This document shows, piece after piece, positions 16,360 through 25,500 of a stretch of 64,000 bases of DNA. Positions within the stretch are counted from its first letter, which is position 1. Each line of letters begins with the position of its first letter. This stretch comes from Sphingomonas sp. Leaf22 (GTDB taxonomy: Bacteria > Pseudomonadota > Alphaproteobacteria > Sphingomonadales > Sphingomonadaceae), in the NCBI RefSeq assembly GCF_001421715.1, contig NZ_LMKP01000004.1:50280-114279 (forward strand), in the 5' to 3' direction. The notes below the pieces were generated by a model that made no database searches, had not been told where the DNA came from, and saw only the letters and a list, made by a program, of their open reading frames with translations. Both the position numbers and the translations under genes were made by a program.

Positions 16360-16614
16360 TCAATGCCGCAGCCGCCCCAGCAGCACATCCCGCGCCGCAT
16401 TGATCCGCCGCGCCAGATCGGCCGATCCGCCGCGATCGGGATGCACCGCCTGCATCAGTCGCCGGTGCGCGGCGCGGATTTCGCCTACCTTCGCATCCTT
16501 GCCGACGCCGAGGATCGCCCGCGCTTCCGCTTCGCCGCCGACCTTCTTCGGTTTGGCGCGCAGCCACAGCCAGAAAGCGAGGATGACCGCGACGATCAGG
16601 ACGAGCTTGAGCAT
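16360..16614 (-). CDS. Membrane-anchored J-domain protein
   Basis: An 84-residue protein made of one N-terminal membrane helix (MLKLVLIVAVILAFWLWLRA) and a short J domain. The J signature HPD is present in AVHPDRGGSAD and the helix II and III pattern is intact. Such small tail-anchored J proteins occur in many alphaproteobacteria; they would recruit DnaK to the membrane. The family is usually placed next to other housekeeping genes. It is 13 bases downstream of mipZ on the same strand and is probably co-transcribed with it. Confidence 0.88.
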   Translation of the reverse strand: MLKLVLIVAVILAFWLWLRAKPKKVGGEAEARAILGVGKDAKVGEIRAAHRRLMQAVHPDRGGSADLARRINAARDVLLGRLRH

Positions 16615-16627
16615 CGTTCCTGCCGTG

Positions 16628-17404
16628 TCAGATCGCGGTCGGCGCGCCGAGCGGTTCGGGCAGTTGCAGCCCGCCCATCATCTCGCGCAACTCCTGCCGA
16701 GCGGCGACATGCGCCAGCCCCATCTCCCCGAATTCGTTGCGGTCGAGCATGGTCAGCCCTGACGGGAACAGCTCGCGATACACGACGCGTTCGGACAGGC
16801 CGGGCGTCACGCGAAAGCCGACACGCTTCGACAGCGAATTGATCGCCTCCGACACGCGACGCATGTTGCGCGCCTCGATATGCTGCAATCTGTTGCGCAG
16901 CACGACCCAGTCGATCGTCGATCCGTCGATCTTCGCGCGGTGCTTGCGCGTTTCCCAGATCAGTTCGGAATAGAAGCTTGGACGCGTCACCTTGAACGTG
17001 TCCGGATCGACCTGTCCGATCAGGTCGAAATCGACGAAGCTGTCGTTCATCGGCGTGACCAGCGTGTCGGCATTGGTCACCGCGATCCGGGCGAAGCGAT
17101 CGTCGCGCCCCGGCGTATCGATCACCAGATATTCGGCGTTTTCACCCAGCCGGCCGAGCGCGTCGTTGAAGCGCGTCATGCTCTCGCCGTCATGCGTGTC
17201 ATAGACCGGCATCGGCAGGTTGCGGCCGGTGCGCTTCATCGTCTCCGCCCGGTTGTCGAGATAGCGGCCCAGCGTCCGCTGGCGATGGTCGAGGTCGAAG
17301 CACGCGACCCGCGCGCCTTTTGCCGCCAGGGCGATGGCGACATGCACTGCCGTCGTCGACTTGCCGGTGCCGCCCTTTTCATTGGCGAACACGATGACGT
17401 GCAA
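16628..17404 (-). CDS. mipZ: Division-plane positioning ATPase MipZ
   Basis: A 258-residue ParA/MinD-type ATPase. MipZ forms a gradient from the chromosome pole and inhibits FtsZ away from midcell in alphaproteobacteria. The deviant Walker A is KGGTGKST (about 10-17), followed by a conserved FDLDHRQRTLGRYLDNR and by the Asp in VIDTPG. The C-terminal half with SKRVGFRVTPGLSERVVYRELFPSGLTMLD is characteristic of MipZ rather than ParA. No ATG fits the domain; I propose the TTG at 17404 with GAAGG about ten bases upstream, and the protein would begin MHVIVFANEKGG. The gene is divergent from panC with about 100 bases between. Confidence 0.92.
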   Translation of the reverse strand: MHVIVFANEKGGTGKSTTAVHVAIALAAKGARVACFDLDHRQRTLGRYLDNRAETMKRTGRNLPMPVYDTHDGESMTRFNDALGRLGENAEYLVIDTPGRDDRFARIAVTNADTLVTPMNDSFVDFDLIGQVDPDTFKVTRPSFYSELIWETRKHRAKIDGSTIDWVVLRNRLQHIEARNMRRVSEAINSLSKRVGFRVTPGLSERVVYRELFPSGLTMLDRNEFGEMGLAHVAARQELREMMGGLQLPEPLGAPTAI

Positions 17405-17507
17405 CCGATCCGAACCTTCGTTCAAGCGCGCAACCCAACCTTGTTGATCCCGAGCGGCCTGATCCAGTAAAGCCGCCTCCCCCACCCATATCGAAGGGCC
17501 ATCGGCC

Positions 17508-18347
17508 GTGCAAATTATACGTCGGTTGGAGGTGCTTCGCGAAGCGCTCGGCCAGTTTACCCAGGCCGGGGAGAGCGTCGCGCTGGTTCCAACCATGGGC
17601 GCGCTCCATGCCGGGCACATGGCGCTGGTCGATGCCGCCCGCCGCCGCGCGCCGCGGGTCGTCGTGTCGATCTTCGTCAATCCGAAACAGTTCGGTCCGA
17701 ACGAGGATCTGGCGCGCTATCCAAGGCGGGAGGCGGCCGATGCGCAGATGCTGTCCGAGGCCGGCGTCGACATATTATGGGCGCCCGAGGTCGAGGAAAT
17801 GTACCCGGCGGGCTTTGCGACCAATGTCAGCGTGGCGGGGGTCAGCGACGTGCTCGACGGGGCACACCGCCCCGGCCATTTCGACGGGGTCGCGACCGTC
17901 GTCGGCAAATTGTTCGGACAGGTCGGCCCGGCGGTCGCGCTGTTCGGCGAAAAGGATTTCCAGCAACTGGTGGTCATCCGGCGCATGACCGCCGACCTGA
18001 ACCTGGCCGTAGAGATCGTCGGCGTGCCGACCCAGCGCGAGGATGACGGACTCGCGCTGTCGTCACGCAACATCTATCTCGACGAAACCGAACGCGCCCG
18101 CGCCGTCGCCCTGCCCCGCGCACTGGGCGAGGCGAAGCGCGGCATCGAACGCGGCGACGATCCCGCGACCGCGCTGGCAGCGGCGGTGGCGATGCTGACC
18201 CGGGCGGGGTTCGACACCGATTATGTCACGCTGGTCGACGCCGAAACGCTGACCGCCCCCATCCGCGGCCGCCCCGCCCGGCTGCTGGCGGCGGCGCGGA
18301 TCGGCACGACCCGGCTGATCGACAACATCGCGGTGACGTTCGACTGA
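17508..18347 (+). CDS. panC: Pantothenate synthetase
   Basis: A 279-residue enzyme of coenzyme A biosynthesis. It joins pantoate and beta-alanine with ATP to form pantothenate. The class I nucleotidyltransferase motif is PTMGALHAGHMALV (about 28-41), then FVNPKQFGPNEDLARYPR, and the KMSKS-like LSSRNIYL near residue 185. The start is a GTG at 17508. The gene stands alone and panB is not in the window. Confidence 0.97.
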   Translation: MQIIRRLEVLREALGQFTQAGESVALVPTMGALHAGHMALVDAARRRAPRVVVSIFVNPKQFGPNEDLARYPRREAADAQMLSEAGVDILWAPEVEEMYPAGFATNVSVAGVSDVLDGAHRPGHFDGVATVVGKLFGQVGPAVALFGEKDFQQLVVIRRMTADLNLAVEIVGVPTQREDDGLALSSRNIYLDETERARAVALPRALGEAKRGIERGDDPATALAAAVAMLTRAGFDTDYVTLVDAETLTAPIRGRPARLLAAARIGTTRLIDNIAVTFD

Positions 18348-18443
18348 CGCGCAGCCGGGGGCTTGCGTCCGCCATCGCCCGCCTTCGCAAGGGTAAGGCA
18401 GATAATCGGGCCATCCGGATCTACGTCCGGCCTGACCCGCCCT

Positions 18444-19298
18444 TCACAACGGGACAGCGGTGTCGGTCGAAAGGCCGAGTGGATGGTGCGAGGCGATCGC
18501 GAAGCGGGCCTGCATCACGTCGCGGACCAGCACATCGTCGGCCTGCAGGAACCGGGTCGGGGTCACGCCGATGAAGCGTTTGAAGTTGCGGTTGAAATGC
18601 GCCTGATCGGCAAACTCCTCGGTCCAGACCGCGCGGCGGTTGTCCATGCCGATGGCGAGGGCGGCGGCCATGCGCATGATCTTCTGCTTGTTGGCGAGCA
18701 CGCTTGGCGGCAGGCCGCAGGCCGCGGTCGTGATCCTATCGAGATGACGCCGGGAAACCTGCAACGACGCCGCCAGCGCATCGATGTCGTGATCCTTGCC
18801 ATTGGCCCATGCGGTAATCGTGGCGATGCGCGGATCGACCGGCAACGCGTCGCGCAACCGCTTGCGCAACAGGGCGTCGATCCGTCCGGCAAGCGTCGCA
18901 TCGTCGTCCGCCGCGCTACCCGCGAGCGGCAGGTCGGCGTCGTCGCCCCAGACATCGTGCAGCGCGGCGACGCGGTCGACCATCGTCCCGGCGGCCATCG
19001 GCAGCAGCGCCGCCCAGCCCTCCGGAAACAGCCCCAGCCCGATCACGACCATCGGCCCATGGGTTTCGAGCTGCATCGCCGCCGATGCGGGGCCGAGGAT
19101 GGCGGCACGACCGATCGGCTGCGCGTCGCCGCCGCGCGCGCGCCAGGCGAACGCCCCCTGTATCTGCCAAGTCAGTTGCGGCAACAGCGCGCCGGCCCAG
19201 CGCTGCCGAAAAGGTTGATCGCATCGATATACATATATTGCATCGACCAGCCCCTGTAACGACGGGTGCTGCGGCAAGTAGGTCATGCGCGTCGTCAT
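18444..19298 (-). CDS. AraC-family transcriptional regulator
   Basis: A 284-residue regulator. The N-terminal part (about 1-150) has the YLPQHPSLQGLVDAIYVY and QLTWQIQGAF pattern of the DUF6597-type sensor. The C-terminal part has two helix-turn-helix motifs typical of AraC (LAASLQVSRRHLDRITTAACGLPPSVLANKQKIMRMAAAL and the closing EEFADQAHFNRNFKRFIGVTPTRF). I begin at the ATG at 19298. The next gene, on the other strand, is the giant RTX protein; whether it is the target is unknown. Confidence 0.88.
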   Translation of the reverse strand: MTTRMTYLPQHPSLQGLVDAIYVYRCDQPFRQRWAGALLPQLTWQIQGAFAWRARGGDAQPIGRAAILGPASAAMQLETHGPMVVIGLGLFPEGWAALLPMAAGTMVDRVAALHDVWGDDADLPLAGSAADDDATLAGRIDALLRKRLRDALPVDPRIATITAWANGKDHDIDALAASLQVSRRHLDRITTAACGLPPSVLANKQKIMRMAAALAIGMDNRRAVWTEEFADQAHFNRNFKRFIGVTPTRFLQADDVLVRDVMQARFAIASHHPLGLSTDTAVPL

Positions 19299-19533
19299 CG
19301 TTCGCCCCCACGATCGATTGATGTGCCCGTGTCGCGCCGATGTCCGATTCATTCAATACTTTGTCTGGGTCGATCGGCGATATTGGGTTTGCAAGCAGGG
19401 GGTTGGGGGCGCGACGGTCCGCGATGGACCGCAAGGGACAATCGGATCGATGCCGTCGCGACCACCATGGTCGCGGTGCACACCCCCGCTTGCCCGATCG
19501 CCATACTCCGCCCCGGACAGGGGAGTGATTGGC

Positions 19534-22500
19534 ATGGCGTTGAAGGACGAAGTCAAAACCGCGATCGACGATTTCTTTGCGCAGATCGATGCGAATCTGG
19601 TGGCACAGATCGACAAGGTGTCGCTGCCGTTCGTCGGTGCGCTGAAGAATGCGCCGGGCGTTGCCGATGCCCTCGCCTTCTACACGTCGATCCACACCAA
19701 ATTGCTGGCGGTCGTACAGGCCGTACCCGACGAGCCGACCGAACAGGATGCCGCCGACGCGCTGGCCAAGGCGATCACCGATCAGCTGAAGGACGAGGGC
19801 GTAACCGCCGTCGCGACCACGGCTGCGGGCGTCACTTTGACCTTTGCCCGGACCGAAGCATTCTCGCCGACCGGCAAGGATGCGGCGCAGGTCGGCGAAA
19901 GTCTCGGCAGCTTCCTGAAACTGGAAGCAGCGGTCGGGCTGAAGCTTGCCGCGGTGCTGGCCGCCGAGTTGACCGTCGCCAAGGACGGCAAGATGACGCT
20001 GGCCGACAATGTCGAGCCGGAGGTCAGGATCGGGCTGACCGGCGACCTGTCGATCACCAAGGGCGAGGCGGGGCTGGGGTTCATCGGCGTGACGTTCAAG
20101 GACGCGGTGCCGGTCGATCCGGCCAACCCCGACGATCCTGCCGCGCATGAATTGATCGCGACGGTGGCGGTCGATGTCACGCAGACCGACGGCACGCTGG
20201 GTGCCAAGACCGATTTCAGCGCGACGGGGCAGCTCGACCTCGACTTCGCCAGCACGACGGCGGGGGCGCTCGAATTTTTGCCGACGATCGGGGGCGAACT
20301 GGTCGCGTCGATCGACGTCGACAAGGACGGGGTGTCGACGAAGTCGTTCGGCATCAAGGACGTGACCATCGATCTCGGCACCTATTTCAAGCTGGTCGAG
20401 GATGCGGCGCAATCGGTCGCCGACGTGTTCAACGCCGCGCCGTTCGGCACGTTGGTCGATGTCGCGACGTCGCCGGTGCCGGTCATCAACGGCATCAATT
20501 CGGCGATCGGTCTCGGCCTCGACACGGTCGGCGGCACCGGTGGCAAGGGCGACGGCAAGGTGACGCTGGCCGACCTCGTCGTCTATGTGCGCGAGGATCT
20601 GCGCAGCATCGTCGAGCCGTGGTACAAGGTCGTCGCGATCATCGACGTGCTGCGCACGCTGGGCGCGATCGACACCAGCCAGACCGTCACGCTGGGCAGT
20701 ATCGAAACGAAGAACGGCAGCCCGACGTTCAAGGCCAGCGACGACGACATCTTCGGCATCCTGACCAAGGCGCTGAAGGACAGCGGCAAGGTCGACGGCG
20801 CCACCCTCGCCTATCTGACCAATGTCGACACCGGCGCGATGAGCAAACAGGCGGCGCTGTCGGCGGCGAAGGTGGGCGAGAGCAAGGGTTTCAGCTTCGG
20901 CCTGCTCGAAAACCCGGCGCTGATCGCCGACCTGCTGCTGGGCACCGGCGAACCGGTCAGCTTCGTCGAATATGACGTGCCGCCGCTGACCTTCGAACAG
21001 CATTTTTCGAAATTCTTTCCGATCATCGGCCCGCTGGGCGCGGAAATCAGCGGCGCGATCCGCGCCTCGCTCGACTTCGATCTGGGCTATGACAGCTATG
21101 GATTCGACAAGGGCAATCCGTTTCTCGGCTTCTATCTGTCGACGCCCGAATATGACGCCAGCACGCGACCGCAGCAGGGCGAAGGAGCACCCCCGCCGTT
21201 CAACGACGAACAGTTCGAACCGATCGGCGCGCTCGACGTCGAGTTGCGCGGCGGGGCCGGGATCGGCTTTGGTGGCGGCAGTTTCACTGTCGGGGTGTCG
21301 TTCCTGTTCGGCCTGTATGCGTTCCTGAACGGCGATACCGCCGGCCGCTATCACCTGACCGCCAAGACGATCGACTGCATCTTCGATCCGATCGGCGGTG
21401 TGGCGACGGTCGAGGCCAATGCCCGGCTGGTCATCGATTTCGCCTTCTTCACCTATCGCAAGAACTTTCCGATCGCGAGCCAGACGCTGGGGTCGTTCAC
21501 CGCGTTCGAATGCCCGCATCCCGATTTCGTCATCACCGAACCCAATGCGAAGGGCCTCGCGACATTGCTCGACAGCGGCGATGTCCGGCTGAACGTCGGT
21601 GCGGATGCGACAGAGCGCGCGGTTCCGGACGAGGTGGACGGGAAGACGATATTCAAGCCAATCCAGATGGCCGACGCGCCCGAACAGGAATCCTATCTGA
21701 TCGCCCGCGCACGCGACGCCGGCGATGGCGGCATCGCCGGCGGCGGCGGCGGCGATCCGGTGGTGGTGCCGGACAAACTCGACATTCTCGCCTTCGGCTT
21801 CACGCAGCGGATCGCGGCGGGAAGGATCGTCGCCAGTTTCGGTGCGGGCAACGACGCGCTGATCATCCAGAGCGACGTGACGCAGGATTCGCTGGTCGAT
21901 GGCGGCGACGGCGACGACAATCTGGTCGGTGGCGGGGGCAGCGACACGCTGTCCGGCGGGAGCGGCGAGGACGTGCTATCGGGCGGCGACGGCAATGATT
22001 CGCTGACCGGCGGCAGCGGTCTCGACCAGCTGTCGGGGGGCCGGGGGGCCGACACGATCGATGGCGGCGCGGACAGCGACACCGTCGATTACTCGGCGGC
22101 CAACACCGCGCAGAAGATCGGGGTCCGGATCGCCATCTCGCAGGATGGATCGGCGACCTCCAGTGGCGGCGAGGCCGATGGCGACAAACTGATCAGCATC
22201 GAGAACGTCATCGGCACCGCCTTTGCCGACCGCATCGATGCGAAGGCGATGACCGAGAACGTCTATCTGGAAGGGGGCGAGGGCAATGATTCGCTGTTCG
22301 GCGGATCGGGCAACGACATATTGATGGGCGGAATGGGTGCCGACGTGCTCAACGGCGGCAGCGGTGCAAACGGCGGAGGGGTGAACGCCACCAGCTACAT
22401 CACCAGCTGGGCGGGGGTCGACGTCAACCTCAACCGCATCGTCCAATATTATGGCGAGGCGGAGGGCGACTCGCTTATCAGGATCCAGGCGATCCAGGGA

Positions 22501-25500
22501 TCGACCTTCAACGACACGCTGGTCGGCAATGCCGAGGCGAACCAGTTCGATGCCGGCGACGGCGACGATACGATCGATGGCGGGCTGAACACGGATCTGG
22601 TGCTGGCCGGTGGTGGCGACGATCTGGTCTTTGCGCGCGGCGATGGCGACACGCTCGACGGCGGGGCCGGCGTCGACACGCTCAGCTATGCCCGCGCGAC
22701 CAAGGCGGTGTCGGTCGATCTGCTGCGGTCGTTCGGTGCCGACGGCAAGCCCGATCCCGCCGCCGCGCCGGATACGATCGTCATGGCGGCGGTCCTCGGC
22801 GCACAGGATGGCGGGTTCAGCACGTTCGAAAACCTTGTCGGCTCCCGCTTCGACGACACGCTGACCGGCGACAATGGCGACAACCGGATTGAGGGCGGTA
22901 CCGGCAACGACCGGATGGCCGGGGCGGGCGGCGACGACACGCTGATCGGCGGGGTGGGCGCAGACACGATGTACGGCGCAGCGGGCCGCGACCTTGCCGA
23001 CTATGCCGGATCGGGCGGCGCGGTCGAGGTCGATCTGACCGCGATCGGCAAGGGGGCCGAGGCCGAGGGCGATCGCTATTCGGGCATTGAGGATCTGCGC
23101 GGTTCGGCCTATGGCGACGTGCTGCGTGGCGATGACGGCGACAATGTCATCGATCCCCATATCGCCGGGCGCAAGGTGTCCGACGCGGTGATCGGCGGCG
23201 CGGGGACCGACACGCTCAAGGTCGATTATTCGACGGTCGACGCCGATGTCGGCGGCGGCGTGTCGGGCCGCTTCGTCTATTCCACCGAAGGGCGCCTGTC
23301 GCATGCCAACGGCGATGGCGGTACGCTGGACCGGGTCGATTTCACCGAGATCGAGCGGATCGACTTCACCGGCACCCGCTTCGCCGACAGGATGATTGCC
23401 GGCAATGGCGATGACCGGATGTACGGCGGCAGCGGCGACGATTCGCTGGCCGGCGGGATCGGCAGCGACGTGATCTACGGGGCGCAGGGCAGCGATACGG
23501 TCAGCTGGGGCTTTTCGCGCTCGGGCGATTCGATCGGCGGCGGCATGATCGACGACGGGATCAGCGACGCGGGCAGCACCGCCTATCGCGGCAACAGCAA
23601 CCCGGATGTCGTGTTCTTCCTGAACGGCGGCAGCGGTGTCGACACGCTGGCGATCAACCTGACCGGCATCACCGAAGACGTGACGATCCACGGCGGCGAC
23701 ACCCCCGGAAGCGACTATCAATACTATAACCTGCGGCTTGCGAGCGGCGCAGCGGCGACCCGGTTCGAACGCCTGTCGGTCGTGGTGACCGATCGCGGCA
23801 ACGACCGCATCCGCCAGTCCGGCCGGGTCGACAATGATTTCCGCTCCGGCGACGGCAGCGACCGGATCGAAAGCGGTCTCGGCCGCGATACGATCGATGG
23901 CGGGCTGGCGGTGCGGGGCCTGTCCGACCGCTATGCCCTCGACCGCGTCGGCAGCCGCATCTACGAGATCGACAGCGTCGACGCGTTCCGCAAGGCACCG
24001 GGCGACACGCTGTTCCTCGATTATTCGATGCTGGAGGACGGACGCCGGGTCATTTCGACCGGCTTCACCCAAACCGCCTATTCGGTCGACTGCACCGCTC
24101 GCGGCGGGCGGGTGCTGCGCAGCGAGGTGCAGGGCAATACCGGCCGCTATGTGACGCTGGAGGACAGCGTCTATGGCGACACCGGCATGCCGCGCCCGAT
24201 CCCCGGCGATGCGCCGGACGATGTGCAGTTCACCAATATCGAACGGCTGAACGTCATCGGCAGCAGCGGCAACGACATCATCACCGGCACCGACACCGTC
24301 ATCGACACGCTGTTCCTCGACCGGATCAGCGGTGACCGGTCACAGGCGTCGGGCAGCGACGAACTCCATGGTGCCGATGGCGACGACTATCTGTACGGCC
24401 GCACCGGCAACGACACGATCGACGGCGGCGACGGCAACGACGTGCTGGTCGGGACCACCCGCATCGTCGAGGATGCCAATTCGACCACCAGCGATTACGA
24501 TCGGAGTGAAATCGACGAGCTGACCGGCGGTGCAGGCGCCGATCGCTTCGTGCTCGGCGATTCCTTCGGTGCGTTCTACACCCGGCAGACGCCGGAGGGG
24601 GATGCCAATCACGGCGTCATCACCGACTATTCGGCGGCCGATGGCGACGTCATCCAGCTACATGGCACCGCGCGCAGCTATTTCCTGCGCGAAATCGATG
24701 GCGATACCCAGATCTACATGCTCGGCGGTCCGGTGCCGGAGCTGATCGGTATCGTCAAAAACGTCACCGGCATGAACCTGCTCGGCAAGGCGTTCGACTA
24801 TGTCGACCCGCTGACCGGTGATCCCTCCAATCCGCCGATCGCCGGGCAGGAACGGAAGGCCGCCCTGCCCGACACGGTCGATCCGGCAGCGACGCTGCGC
24901 ACCGCGTCCCTGTCGGCCGAACAGAAAGGCGGTTTCACCGTCACGCAGAATTCGTCGCCGACCGCGCTCACCGGCACGTTCGACGCGGCGAGCGGCGCGA
25001 CCAAGACCAGCGTGACCCTGTCGGGCAGCGCCGAGGCGTTCGGCACCTTCAGCGGCGATCCGTTCGGGCTGGGCAAGGGGGTGATCCTGTCGACCGGGCG
25101 CGTCACCGACCTGCCCGGCGAAAATAGCCTGCAACATAGCGGGACGCTCATCACCTCGGTCCCGGTACAGTTCGAACGGATCGGGCGGGTCGGCAACACC
25201 GACATCTATCGCGCCGACCTGTCGCATCTGGGCATCGACATCAACTCGATCCGCCTGTCGGACAGCAACAGCATGCAGGGCGGCGGCACCGGCATCTATA
25301 GCGGTTTCGACGTCGGTGCGGTGGCGCTCAGCAACAAGGGCATCGACCAGCAGGCCTTTGCCGAACTGCTGGCGGCCAACAACGACTTCAGCCTCGACGA
25401 TCCGTCGATCCTGCCGCGGTTGGACGTGTTCGACTTCTCGGCCGACGCCATGACGTACCAGGCGGGGAAGCTGCGCTCGACCGGCGATTTCGGCGGCACC

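Noticed and set aside
19285..19533. Extended N-terminus of the RTX protein
   Set aside because: The 83 extra residues (basic and proline-rich) lack any domain; the ATG at 19534 has a strong ribosome site and begins with an amphipathic helix.
21890..24460. Periodic GGCGGCGACGGCAAC-like DNA that could be read as a minisatellite or CRISPR-like array
   Set aside because: The period is 9 codons and the protein has clear RTX GGxGxD repeats with varied sequence, so it is coding.
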